From: Gammaproteobacteria bacterium
Lineage (GTDB): Bacteria; Pseudomonadota; Gammaproteobacteria; Steroidobacterales; XN24
Reading direction: 5' to 3'
Length of the DNA stretch: 64,000 nucleotides
NCBI GenBank assembly: GCA_024640085.1
Contig: JAHEFR010000009.1
Location: 36,154-100,153 of the forward strand
Shown: positions 25,726-34,279 of the stretch, one piece after another
How the letters are laid out: each line of letters opens with the position of its first letter
Position numbering within the stretch: the stretch's first letter is position 1
Notes under the pieces: generated by a model
What the model was told of the DNA's origin: nothing
The model's input: the letters and a program-made list of their open reading frames with translations, nothing else
Databases searched by the model: none
Program-made: the position numbers and the translations under genes

Positions 25726-25773
25726 CCCGTTTCTCTCCCCGCATCCCCCACAGATTGAAAGAGAGTTATGTGG

Positions 25774-26016
25774 TCAGTTGTCCTGCTCCCAGTCCGCCCT
25801 GACCCTGGCCGTCCAGGCCTGGTATCCACTCCATGTGTAAATCGATTCGGGCCCTTGCCTTCTGCTGACGTCTCGTTCCAACCGGCCGAGCCAACCACGG
25901 TAGGTTTCCCAACCTACTGCGGGGGAGGACAGGCGTTTCCGGGATTCGGATCGGCCCGATCCATTCCCGGCGGGCGGCTCGGATCCCTTCCCTCGCGACC
26001 GGCGGTCTCTTGGCAT
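25774..26016 (-). CDS. Possible small hypothetical protein, Trp-rich C-terminus
   Basis: An 80-residue frame from ATG 26016 with an excellent GGAGG five to six bases upstream. The N-terminal half is basic and disordered-looking; the C-terminal half is aromatic (GWETYRGWLGRLERD, then YTWSGYQAWTARVRADWEQ) as in a small folded domain. The Trp/Tyr content is unusual for a random GC-rich frame, which supports coding. No family recognised. Confidence 0.42.
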   Translation of the reverse strand: MPRDRRSRGKGSEPPAGNGSGRSESRKRLSSPAVGWETYRGWLGRLERDVSRRQGPESIYTWSGYQAWTARVRADWEQDN

Positions 26017-26191
26017 GACGTCCTCCAGTCGGCTGACTGACGTGCCCGCACACTAGCCGCATGTGCTGGAAGGGACCGTGAAGCGTTTCACAGTGTCGAG
26101 GCCCGCCCCATCGGGAGCCGTGGATGTGTGAACGGGTTAACGCTTTCCTCATGTCTGGCCGTGGATGTCGGCCTCCCGGCCTACGGCTGTC

Positions 26192-27556
26192 TCATGCCAC
26201 CACGCGGTAACAAGGAACGTAATGAGCGCCGGGCAGCCGCATCCGGCGCTGCGCCACGAAGGCTCTCAGCAGTCCGTCCAGCGCATCCATGATCACGGGT
26301 TCTCCGTGGATCTCGTACGGTCCATATTTTTCCACCGCCCGCACCCCCTGATCCTTGACGTTGCCCGTCACGATGCCTGAGAAAGCCTGCCGGAGGTTCG
26401 CAGCGAGCACATGAGATTCCAGGTCACCCCGCAGCTCCAGCAACGACATGGCCTCGTGACTCACCGGAAAGGGCTTCTGGAACAGAGGATCGATCAACAG
26501 TCGCCAGTTGAAGTAATAGGCATCACCAGTCTTGCGGCGATCCAGGCGGACTCGGGCCACGCCCTCGTAGACCTGCCTTGCCACGCGCTCGGGATCGCCG
26601 GTGATGATCCGGTAGCGATCGGCGGCCTCGTCCCCGATAGTGGCTCGCACAAACGTGTCCAGGGTTTCGAAATATTCCCGGGAGGACGACGGGCCGGTGA
26701 GCACCAGCGGCATCGGCATCCTGGCATTGGCCGGGTTGAGCAGTATGCCCAGCAGGAAAAGAAGCTCTTCCGCTGTCCCTACGCCACCGGGAAAGATGAT
26801 GAATGCATGAGCTATCCGGGCGAAGGCTTCCAGCCGCTTTTCGATGTCCGGCATGATCACCAGCTCGTTGACGATCGGATTTGGCGCCTCCGCGGCAATG
26901 ATGCCTGGCTCGGAGATGCCGACATAGCGCCCGTCCGTGATCCGCTGCTTGCCGTGACCGACAGCGGCGCCCTTCATCGGGCCTTTCATGGCGCCCGGCC
27001 CGCAGCCGGTGCAGACATCCAGACCACGAAGCCCCAGCTCGTATCCCACGTCCTTCGAGTAGTCGTACTCCTCGCGACTGATGGCGTGGCCTCCCCAGCA
27101 GACGACCAGATTCGGGTCCACGCGCGGGCGCATGACCCCGGCGTTCCGGAGTATGTAAAAGACGGCGTTAGTAATTCCCGCCGTGCTGTCCGTGTCCAGG
27201 TGCCCCTGGATCTCAGTGCTGACATAGACCACGTCCCGGAGCACCGAGAACAGATGCTCGCGGATACCGCGTATCAGTTCGCCGTCTACGAAGGCCGAGG
27301 CCGGTGCGTTATGAAGCTTGAGCTTGAGCCCCCGCTCCTGTTGTAACAGCTCCACCTCGAAGTCCTCGAAAGCGTCGTACACCTGTCGCGCGCTGTCGGT
27401 GTCTCCGCCGCAGTTGAGGACGGCCACGGCGCATCTCCGGAAGATCTCGTGCATGCCTCCATGGCCAGCATCCTTCAGCTTGCCGACTTCCAGCTGGGAC
27501 AGCATGTCCAGACTACCGACGGGGGAGACGATGATGTCTTCGGTCAGTTTCTTCAT
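26192..27556 (-). CDS. ppnN: Pyrimidine/purine nucleotide 5'-monophosphate nucleosidase (PpnN/YgdH)
   Basis: A 454-residue LOG-family enzyme matching E. coli PpnN (454). It cleaves nucleoside monophosphates to base and ribose 5-phosphate and is controlled by (p)ppGpp in E. coli. Features: N-terminal IVSPVGSLDMLSQLEVGKL, the LOG core CTGCGPGAMKGPMKGA, the active-site motif FPGGVGTAEELLFLLGI, and the extra C-terminal domain ending in the YVPCYRVVA tail. ATG 27556 follows GAGGAAA and overlaps the amidase stop. Longer open frame upstream is non-coding shadow of the amidase. Confidence 0.95.
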   Translation of the reverse strand: MKKLTEDIIVSPVGSLDMLSQLEVGKLKDAGHGGMHEIFRRCAVAVLNCGGDTDSARQVYDAFEDFEVELLQQERGLKLKLHNAPASAFVDGELIRGIREHLFSVLRDVVYVSTEIQGHLDTDSTAGITNAVFYILRNAGVMRPRVDPNLVVCWGGHAISREEYDYSKDVGYELGLRGLDVCTGCGPGAMKGPMKGAAVGHGKQRITDGRYVGISEPGIIAAEAPNPIVNELVIMPDIEKRLEAFARIAHAFIIFPGGVGTAEELLFLLGILLNPANARMPMPLVLTGPSSSREYFETLDTFVRATIGDEAADRYRIITGDPERVARQVYEGVARVRLDRRKTGDAYYFNWRLLIDPLFQKPFPVSHEAMSLLELRGDLESHVLAANLRQAFSGIVTGNVKDQGVRAVEKYGPYEIHGEPVIMDALDGLLRAFVAQRRMRLPGAHYVPCYRVVA

Positions 27557-28980
27557 CGGTGTGTTTCCTCGCCGAGTGTTCCACGGCCCACGACACCTTC
27601 GAGTCGCTCGGCCACTTCGAGGAGCAATGCCTCCGCCCCCGGTGACGAAGCCAGCATCACCCCGGGCACCAGCCCGGTCGCCGGGTCCCGGCTGTTCCAG
27701 GCGGGCACGCTCACTGCCGGCAGGTCCAGATAGTTGCACAGGGTCAGCGGCGTGAAGACACCATTGATACCAGGTTTGAATGACAGGCGGTTCATGCGCC
27801 CGTGGCGGGGCGCCAGAGTCCCCAGCGTAGGCAACAGCAGGATACCGTCCGAGCCGAGGATCTTCCGCACCCTGGCCCGTGCGGTCTCGAATCGATCCAC
27901 AGCCCGCACGGCGGCCCCCCGGCGTCGGAAGCGTGTCAGACGGCCAACCACGATGAGGCGAAAGAGGCCGTCGTAGATGTCCGACCTGCCCCGCCACCGC
28001 GCGATCGTTTCGCGCCCCAGGGGGAAGCGCGCCGTATCCGATCCGCCAAGCAATCCCTCCAGCACCGGCAGCAGTTCCCAGCCGAGGTAGCGGATCATGT
28101 CGCGATACCATCGGCCCACATCACCGAGATGAGAGGACTCGCCACGCATGCCCGCCTCGAGCAGACCCTGCCGCCCCTGGGCGACAGCTGCCGGTATCGA
28201 CTCGTGTCGGAAAGCCATAGGAAATCCGACGGGATCGACAAGACGCACGCCCGCCAGGTCGCCGCGGACCGCCAGATTGCTGCCGGAAAGTACCTGATAC
28301 ATCAGGCGTGCGTCCCGGACACTCCTGACGATGGGCCCCGCGGACAGCCAGCTGTCGGTGAAATATCCGGCAAGCTGCGGCCAGCTCCCGGCCTTGCTGA
28401 CAGACCCCGATGCGGGCTTGAATCCGACCAGGCCGCAGAAACTGGCAGGTATCCGTATGGACCCGAGAATGTCTGAACCAAGGCCCGCAGCGCTCCCTCC
28501 GCTGGCTACAAGAGCCGCCTCGCCGCCGGACGAGCCGCCGCAAGTCCTTTCCGTATCTATCGGGTTCCGGGTCCGGCCGTAACGCGGGTTTTCCGTCTCG
28601 CCGGCCATCGCGAATTCCGGGACATTGCTCCGGGCGACGATGATCGCGCCAGCCTCCCGCAGGCGTCTTACCGCCTCCGCATCCTCGTGGCAGACCACCG
28701 GTGGCATCCGCAGCGACCCGGCGGTGACGGTGTGCCCGGCGAGCCCGAAGGTCTCCTTTACCGACACCGGTAGCCCGGACAGCGGTCCCGGTCGGGGATT
28801 CCGCGCCTGGACCATGGCCTCATCGCGAAACACGCGCGTCGCGGCATTGAGATCTTTCTGTGCGCCCTCGAGCCTGTCCAGATGCTCCTCCACCACCTTC
28901 TCTGCCGTGACCTGCCCGGCCCGGATGGCGCTCACCAGCGCCACGGCATCCGGCCGGTCCACGACAAACTGCTCAGGCAC
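27553..28980 (-). CDS. Amidase (amidase signature family)
   Basis: A 475-residue amidase-signature enzyme. The Ser-cisSer-Lys triad is visible as Lys75 (PVSVKETFGL), Ser150 within TCGGSSGGEAALVASGGSA and Ser174 in SDILGSIRIPA. The family hydrolyses diverse amides; GatA is unlikely because no gatB/gatC partner is present and the C-terminal half is divergent. The substrate is unknown. It overlaps the oxygenase gene upstream by eight bases and ppnN downstream by four. Confidence 0.9.
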   Translation of the reverse strand: MPEQFVVDRPDAVALVSAIRAGQVTAEKVVEEHLDRLEGAQKDLNAATRVFRDEAMVQARNPRPGPLSGLPVSVKETFGLAGHTVTAGSLRMPPVVCHEDAEAVRRLREAGAIIVARSNVPEFAMAGETENPRYGRTRNPIDTERTCGGSSGGEAALVASGGSAAGLGSDILGSIRIPASFCGLVGFKPASGSVSKAGSWPQLAGYFTDSWLSAGPIVRSVRDARLMYQVLSGSNLAVRGDLAGVRLVDPVGFPMAFRHESIPAAVAQGRQGLLEAGMRGESSHLGDVGRWYRDMIRYLGWELLPVLEGLLGGSDTARFPLGRETIARWRGRSDIYDGLFRLIVVGRLTRFRRRGAAVRAVDRFETARARVRKILGSDGILLLPTLGTLAPRHGRMNRLSFKPGINGVFTPLTLCNYLDLPAVSVPAWNSRDPATGLVPGVMLASSPGAEALLLEVAERLEGVVGRGTLGEETHR

Positions 28981-29686
28981 CGGGTTCGGGTACCGCGTGG
29001 GGCGTGCGTCCGAGGCGATTTATCCAGCAATTGAAAGCCACGACGACGCGCGGCCGGTCGCCCAGATAGGGGTAGATCTCATGGCGGAGGTAGGACGGGA
29101 AGATCACCAGTTGACCCCGCCGGTGCCTCCAGTCACAGGTCCCGACCGCGAAGGGCATCCTCAGATCCCGATTGCCCGCGTCGGAGTACATGTCGATATG
29201 CGTACGGGGATCGTGGAAACGGACCAGGCCGCTGTCAGGCCGGTCCGGCTGGGAGTCCCCGGGATGAATACAGAAGATTCCCGACCAGGACGCGTTGGGA
29301 TGGTTGTGCTGGCCCTGAAAGCCATGCTTGCGCGTGACATGAAACCAGGCGTGATAGTCGAAACGCAGCGACGCCATCTCCGCATCGCCGTAACGGTTGA
29401 GATCCTGCACCAGGCTCGCCAGCCGCTCGTGACACCAGCCGGCCAGACGGCGGACAGGCTCTTCTGGCCACCGGAACAGATCGAAACGGCTTTCGAACAG
29501 GTCGCCGTGCATGGTGTCGATGTACTTCTGGTGCCGGAACTTTTGTCCTTCGCCCTCCCGCGCCAGAAACAGGGTCTCCAGTTCGTCGCAGAGTGACTCG
29601 TGCTCCGGCATGACCGCGTGTGCGATGGGGACAGAGAAGAATGCAGCGATATCCAGGTTTGGCCCGGTCATGTCTGGTGGGATCAC
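28973..29686 (-). CDS. Putative 2OG-Fe(II) oxygenase (TIGR02466-like)
   Basis: A 237-residue protein resembling the TIGR02466 group of 2-oxoglutarate/Fe(II) dioxygenases. The iron-site region is HGFQGQHNHPNASWSGIFCI, with further His in FPSYLRHEIYPY and the 2OG-binding Arg in RPRVVVAFNCWIN. The target is unknown; relatives hydroxylate proteins or small metabolites. It sits between the amidase (8-base overlap) and the L,D-transpeptidase (4-base overlap), so all three are translationally coupled. Confidence 0.8.
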   Translation of the reverse strand: MIPPDMTGPNLDIAAFFSVPIAHAVMPEHESLCDELETLFLAREGEGQKFRHQKYIDTMHGDLFESRFDLFRWPEEPVRRLAGWCHERLASLVQDLNRYGDAEMASLRFDYHAWFHVTRKHGFQGQHNHPNASWSGIFCIHPGDSQPDRPDSGLVRFHDPRTHIDMYSDAGNRDLRMPFAVGTCDWRHRRGQLVIFPSYLRHEIYPYLGDRPRVVVAFNCWINRLGRTPHAVPEPGA

Positions 29687-30216
29687 GGCAGGATGGTGAT
29701 GGGCGTGTCGTCCGCGACAGACAGCCAGATATCCATCATCGCCTGATTGCTGACGGCGATGCAGCCGTCGGTCCAGTCCTCGTCGAGATAATCGGTGCGA
29801 GTGGGAGGGCTGTCGTTGGGCAACCCGTGAATCATTATCATGCTGCCCGGATCCCGTCCGGCGGCCCGGGCCCGGCGCCTGTCATGGTCGTTGGGATACG
29901 AGATGTGAATGGACATGTAGAAATCGCTGGCCGGATTTCGCCAGTCCAGCACGTAATCTCCTTCCGGCGTGCGCAGATCCCCCTCTTCCTGCTTGTGGCC
30001 GTCGGGCCTGCCCCCAAGAGAGATCGGGTAGCTGCGCAGCACCTGGCCGTCACGAACCAGATCCAGCCGCCGTTCACTCTTCACGACCACGACCCGGTCA
30101 GCTTGCCACTGGGAATGATCGGACGGGGCGTAATCCGCGCGCGCGGAGGTCACGGCAATCAGAATCGCCAGAGCGGCGACGGCGGGTGCCAGCGTCTTGT
30201 GGAGGTGGATAATCAT
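29683..30216 (-). CDS. L,D-transpeptidase family protein (YkuD domain)
   Basis: A 177-residue exported protein with a signal peptide ending in TSARA. The YkuD domain begins VVVVKSERRLDLVRDGQVLR. The catalytic region has His130-Gly131 (MIMIHGLPN) and Cys152 in DWTDGCIAVSN, the family variant of the SHGCxR motif. Such enzymes make 3-3 cross-links in peptidoglycan or attach proteins; short single-domain versions like this are common in proteobacteria and the exact job is open. It lies between two 2OG oxygenase genes. Confidence 0.9.
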   Translation of the reverse strand: MIIHLHKTLAPAVAALAILIAVTSARADYAPSDHSQWQADRVVVVKSERRLDLVRDGQVLRSYPISLGGRPDGHKQEEGDLRTPEGDYVLDWRNPASDFYMSIHISYPNDHDRRRARAAGRDPGSMIMIHGLPNDSPPTRTDYLDEDWTDGCIAVSNQAMMDIWLSVADDTPITILP

Positions 30217-30231
30217 CTCTCCCCGCGACCG

Positions 30232-30834
30232 TCAGGGCGCCGGGCTGTCCTCGGCCCGGGTGAGACAGAAGGCCATGGTGACGCGCAGGTCCGGGGTGTT
30301 TCGCGTCGGCGCACGTCCCCAATGGTCGAAACGCGCGTCGAAAAAAACGAGTCTCCCCGGTCTCGGGACCACTGCGTACACGATATCCGTCCTGGCCTTG
30401 TTGTAGAAAACGGTCTCCCCACCCCAGTCCACATGCCATTTCGGGTTGAGATATGCCAGCACCGTGTACCAGCCCTCCTCGGGACGCGGACAATCGGTGT
30501 GGATTGCGTTTTCCAGCCCATAGGTCTGGCCGTTGACGAAGATGTCCCGGATGGTGAATCGGAACGGCTTCAGGCCTGTCTCCAGGCGGGACCATACCTG
30601 TTGGACCAGATCGGGCGTGTCCTCGACACGATGGGGATCGTCCGTGCCATGCCGTTCCTCGCTGAGGATCGTCGCTCCCCAGAAGGGGTTGGTGCTGTAC
30701 TTGGCATCAGCCACGTCGCCGTAACGCCATCCCAGGGACTGGGACGCCACGACCCATTCGAACAATTCCTCCACGAGGGGCTGATCGATGGCGCCATCGA
30801 CCACGTGGATAACCTTGTTCTCGATTCTGAGCAT
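30232..30834 (-). CDS. 2OG-Fe(II) oxygenase family protein
   Basis: A 200-residue double-stranded beta-helix oxygenase. The iron ligands are likely the His and Asp of NAIHTDCP and the His of FDHWGRAP. The 2OG-binding Arg is in LRVTMAFCL, and WGGETVFYN is a typical core strand. It is related to Fe2OG dioxygenases of the prolyl-hydroxylase-like type and is not closely related to the other oxygenase in this operon. ATG 30834 is used; longer open frame upstream is non-conserved. The target is unknown. Confidence 0.82.
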   Translation of the reverse strand: MLRIENKVIHVVDGAIDQPLVEELFEWVVASQSLGWRYGDVADAKYSTNPFWGATILSEERHGTDDPHRVEDTPDLVQQVWSRLETGLKPFRFTIRDIFVNGQTYGLENAIHTDCPRPEEGWYTVLAYLNPKWHVDWGGETVFYNKARTDIVYAVVPRPGRLVFFDARFDHWGRAPTRNTPDLRVTMAFCLTRAEDSPAP

Positions 30835-30872
30835 GCTACGAACATCCGCCTCCGGTTCGACGCTGCATTTTA

Positions 30873-31610
30873 TTACACATTCCGACCCGGACCGGACAGG
30901 CGCGCCGCCCAGAGATTGCCGGCCCCGATCACTGCCGACGGCATCGCGACGAGATTGAGGCCCGGGATCACGGTCATGGTCATCACGCCCGCCCCGAACC
31001 CGAGGGCCAGCCAACGATCTCCTCTGAGCAGCCGTCGCTGTTCGGAGAGGCGGACGCCCATGTTACTCAGGGGGTAATCGCAGTACTCCACCGCCAGCAG
31101 CCAGCTGCCATACGCCGCCCACACCACCGGCGCCATCACGTTGATCACAGGAAGCAGCGCAATCAGCACCACCGGGATCGCCAGCAGGAGGAAGTACCCG
31201 AGCTTGGCCAGCTCGGCGAGCGGCGCCCGGATCAGCTCGGCACCGAGCGACAGGTCGGGGATGGACACATCCGGTCGTGCCGCACGCTGCACTCTCTCTG
31301 CCAGCAGCCCGTTGAAAGGGGAGCCGATCAGGTTGGCGATCATCGTGAATGTCGACCAGATCACGATCAGCAGGGCGGCGGCGGCCAGCGGCCACAGCAG
31401 CCACGCCATCCAGTCGAGCCAGTCCGGCAACCAGTCGTCCACCATCTGTTGCGTCCTTCCGAGGAAGCCGAACAGCCACCAGGTGCCGGCCGCGAAGACC
31501 GCTGTGTTCAGCAACAGCGGAATGAATACAAATGCCCTGAGGCCGGGTTGCAACAAATGCCCCAGGCCGCTCAGTCCGAACCTGAATCCCTCTGCGAAGT
31601 CCCTGATCAT
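30873..31610 (-). CDS. cysZ: CysZ-like sulfate transporter (EI24 domain)
   Basis: A 245-residue inner-membrane protein. The N-terminus MIRDFAEGFRFGLSGLGHLL with FVFIPLLLNTAVF matches CysZ. Later family blocks are NLIGSPFNGLLAERV, GYFLLLAIPVVLIALLPVIN and AYGSWLLAVEYCDYPLSNMG. CysZ brings sulfate in for cysteine synthesis. ATG 31610 is supported by alignment to CysZ N-termini. It is the first gene of the six-gene minus-strand run, 38 bases before the oxygenase gene. Confidence 0.9.
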   Translation of the reverse strand: MIRDFAEGFRFGLSGLGHLLQPGLRAFVFIPLLLNTAVFAAGTWWLFGFLGRTQQMVDDWLPDWLDWMAWLLWPLAAAALLIVIWSTFTMIANLIGSPFNGLLAERVQRAARPDVSIPDLSLGAELIRAPLAELAKLGYFLLLAIPVVLIALLPVINVMAPVVWAAYGSWLLAVEYCDYPLSNMGVRLSEQRRLLRGDRWLALGFGAGVMTMTVIPGLNLVAMPSAVIGAGNLWAARLSGPGRNV

Positions 31611-31790
31611 GTTCCCCGACCGACTCAATTCAGCTGACTCGGAACGCGCGGCTCCGAAACCATCCGACGACCAGGCGGCGGCCATCCGGAGCCACAATGA
31701 TAGAAAACCCGCGACCCCGCTGGTACCTCCGCCAGCCCGTATCGATCCGCCGACCTCCCGTGGCGGCCTGTCCGCCGGAGGCCATGGTGG

Positions 31791-33470
31791 TCATTCCTCA
31801 ACCAGGACACCAGGCCCTTGCTCGAATATCAAGCCTACCGGTACCGTCGTATCCAGACTGGCCAGGTCTCGCCTGAGTATGGGATCGATACCTCCCATGG
31901 ACTCGATCAGCCGTCCCGCAGCCTCGTAGTCGCCGTTGCCCATAATCGTCAGGAGTTGTGCCGCCAGGGTCGCCAGAGCGTCGCGAAAGGCGACCGGATA
32001 CACCCTGTAGCGACCCGTTTGCTCATCCCGGGCGATTGCATCGAAAGCTTTCAGATAGTTGAACTGCACAGCTCGCGCGATGGCCCGCGGGTTGCCACTG
32101 CCAAGCCGGATGTCTCGCAGCAGGGTGGCTGCGTACGTAACGAGATGCTCCATCTCACCGAGAGCATCCACCTCTCCGTGATCCTGCAACCAACCCTGGA
32201 TGAATACGCCAAGAGCGTCTGCCAGTCCGCCGTCGATGACCTGGAACTGCTCCCGGAGGGCCGCGCGAACCGTCTCGCCCGACAGGGTAACGTCTGGCCC
32301 TAGACTGCGCGCCAACTCGGCCAGGAGTAAGTTGTCGAAGAACGCGTCGAAGCCAACATTGCTCCGTTGATCGTCGGCGATCATGCCCCGGGCGGTAGGT
32401 AGCACGATCCTCTCGAATTGGGCATGCATGACATTCCGGAGATAGATGCGCCGGATCCCGACTGATCGCCGGAGGTCGGGATCGTCAGGCATTTCGATCA
32501 TGCTGGCCTTCGGTCCGGCATTGGCCGCGCCGGCCAGGAACACCGCGTCGAAGGCTCCGGGGAGCGACTCTGCTGCGAATGGAGTCGATCGGGCCAGCGG
32601 ACCCGCTGGCAGATCCTTCCGGATCTGCGGCAGCAGGCCCGCGATACGGCTCAGCCGATAGCTGAATCCCCTGTTGCGGACAAGGACCCACGCTGCGTAC
32701 GCAGACTTGTACCCGAACAACTGGTCCTCGTAATGATCGACCGGCCCGATGATCAGGTCGACACTGTTGTGCTGCAGCCCGGCCCAGGCCCGGTCGCTCG
32801 GTGCGTAGTCATCGGTAATCAATGCCCGCGCCCTCAACGTCAGGTAGCGCCTGAAATCCGGCTCGTCGCACAAGCCGGCGGCCTGAGCCATCTGGCGCGC
32901 CGCGCGTTCCAGGGGCTCCCGATAGGCATCTCGATAGGGGATGGCTAGCAGGCCACCGTCCGGGTGACGCCGGATTACGGTACGGGCCAATTGCTTGCCG
33001 ACCAGTTCCGCTGTCTCGAACTCCTCTCGCGTGATATCCGTTGGATAAAACCCGGCTCCAGGCGGCTTGGCGCCGAACCCCGTGATGAACGGGCGATTAC
33101 CCGCAAACCGGTCCCAGGGACCGTAATTGAGCTGGGCCAGTCGGCGCTGCTCAGACCCCTCGATCCGCCCCAGGAGATCATCCCGGTCGCCATAGCTCTG
33201 CGCCCAGAAAAGATCGTCCATTTCGGCTGCGGCGGCAACGAGATGTCTCACCATAAGCCTTTGCCTGGGTGTCAGGAATGCGAGGCTCGGGTCCAGCCTG
33301 AATTCCGCCAGCGCCCCGAGGCGGACCACCGTGGGCGAGATCGTCTCCTCAACCCCGCCGCTCGGCGGCGGTTGGCTGGGCGCCTCGGTTGGGGCGTTGA
33401 CGCAGGCCGACAGGACAGTGACAAGCACTGCGGCTCCGACGGGCCCGGGTTGCCTGATCCATACGCTCAT
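31791..33470 (-). CDS. M49-like (dipeptidyl peptidase III-related) lipoprotein lacking the zinc motif
   Basis: A 559-residue lipoprotein (lipobox LSAC near residue 22). Segments NYGPWDRFAGNRPFITGFG, VDLIIGPVDHYEDQLFGYKS and RAVQFNYLKAFDAIARDEQ recall a family of M49-like zinc hydrolases. In active relatives, as I recall them, the helix at the site of residues 384-388 reads HExxH and a later Glu sits near residue 414. Here these are AELAR and VIDGGLAD, so the zinc ligands appear lost. The protein is therefore probably a non-catalytic binding protein. It stands alone. Confidence 0.68.
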   Translation of the reverse strand: MSVWIRQPGPVGAAVLVTVLSACVNAPTEAPSQPPPSGGVEETISPTVVRLGALAEFRLDPSLAFLTPRQRLMVRHLVAAAAEMDDLFWAQSYGDRDDLLGRIEGSEQRRLAQLNYGPWDRFAGNRPFITGFGAKPPGAGFYPTDITREEFETAELVGKQLARTVIRRHPDGGLLAIPYRDAYREPLERAARQMAQAAGLCDEPDFRRYLTLRARALITDDYAPSDRAWAGLQHNSVDLIIGPVDHYEDQLFGYKSAYAAWVLVRNRGFSYRLSRIAGLLPQIRKDLPAGPLARSTPFAAESLPGAFDAVFLAGAANAGPKASMIEMPDDPDLRRSVGIRRIYLRNVMHAQFERIVLPTARGMIADDQRSNVGFDAFFDNLLLAELARSLGPDVTLSGETVRAALREQFQVIDGGLADALGVFIQGWLQDHGEVDALGEMEHLVTYAATLLRDIRLGSGNPRAIARAVQFNYLKAFDAIARDEQTGRYRVYPVAFRDALATLAAQLLTIMGNGDYEAAGRLIESMGGIDPILRRDLASLDTTVPVGLIFEQGPGVLVEE

Positions 33471-33543
33471 CTACACGATCGGCGGGACTCTCGTGGGGGC
33501 CGCAGCAGGGCGGCCGAACCGTCGGGGGCCACAGACGCAGTTC

Positions 33544-34059
33544 TCACTGCCCGTCCTCGCTTCCTGCTCCGTCCTGACCCACTCCCTCGACCAGCTCGGC
33601 CAAAACGAGGCGCCCACCGGGCAGGTAGAACCAATCCAGGTCCCCAAAGACCTCCAGGTCGGTCGGCAAGGTGTCCGCCTCGAGCATGAACAGTGGCGTC
33701 GCCTCGTCCAGGTACAGCAGGTAGGAGCGGCCGGGCGACAGCGGGAGCGAGCAGGAGACCCAGTATCCGGGGATCACCAGGCGCGCAGGCAAGGCGGACT
33801 TCCACCCCTGGTAGAGCTCGAAAACATAATCCGGTTGGTCGGTTTCCGACCCTGCAGGTGTTTCCAGGAGGAAGTCCAGCCGGCCCACGTAGCGTGCGAT
33901 CGCGATGGTCGTCGCATCCCTCGTCAGATACTCCCTGGCGAGGTCGTCGTATTCATGACCTTCGAGGATGGGCGGGCGGGGCGGCTGGGGATTGCATGCC
34001 TCGGCCGGAGCGGACAAGGTGATGATCATGGTCAGCGCCAGGACTGAGATACGCCACAC
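33544..34059 (-). CDS. Hypothetical exported protein
   Basis: A 171-residue protein with a signal peptide ending near SAPAEACNP. The mature part is beta-rich (IAIARYVGRLDFLLE, YVFELYQGWKSALPARLVIPG, SYLLYLDEA) and has paired cysteines that could form a disulfide. The layout resembles small TIMP/netrin-like exported domains of unknown role, but I cannot assign a family. It is eight bases downstream of the 57-residue gene at 34067-34240, so the two are probably cotranscribed. Confidence 0.7.
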   Translation of the reverse strand: MWRISVLALTMIITLSAPAEACNPQPPRPPILEGHEYDDLAREYLTRDATTIAIARYVGRLDFLLETPAGSETDQPDYVFELYQGWKSALPARLVIPGYWVSCSLPLSPGRSYLLYLDEATPLFMLEADTLPTDLEVFGDLDWFYLPGGRLVLAELVEGVGQDGAGSEDGQ

Positions 34060-34066
34060 CGGGGGG

Positions 34067-34240
34067 TCAGTCCTTGTTGTCCGGCTCGCCCCCAGGGCCT
34101 TTCCGCCGGCCGCTGCGTTTCAGGCGGACAAGGCGGCTATCCGAGCCCGCATCCGGGCTCTCGCCGTCGAGGATCTCGCGGACGATCTCCTCGTCCAGCA
34201 CCTCGGTCGGTGTGTCATCTTTCTCCTTTTTCTCCTTCAT
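34067..34240 (-). CDS. 57-residue charged small protein
   Basis: A short, convincing gene: ATG 34240 is preceded by GGAGGAA at proper distance. The product is strongly charged, with a Lys/Glu N-terminus (MKEKKEKDDTPTEVLDEEIV), a probable helix (REILDGE) and a basic Arg/Lys tail. No hydrophobic segment is seen, so it is soluble and probably disordered alone. No family recognised. It sits eight bases before the exported protein gene downstream. Confidence 0.6.
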   Translation of the reverse strand: MKEKKEKDDTPTEVLDEEIVREILDGESPDAGSDSRLVRLKRSGRRKGPGGEPDNKD

Positions 34241-34279
34241 CTCGCGTTCCTCCGTGCGATTCTCGAACGGCCGATCCCG

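Larger units (their letters stand above)
25452..26191. other. Gene-poor 0.74-kb stretch
   Basis: Between the DUF6544-like gene and ppnN only two small minus-strand frames (listed separately) look possible. No RNA gene, mobile element or repeat array was seen. Confidence 0.45.

Noticed and set aside
29620..31077. 485-codon plus-strand open frame
   Set aside because: Antisense shadow of the L,D-transpeptidase, oxygenase and cysZ genes, all of which have clear family motifs.
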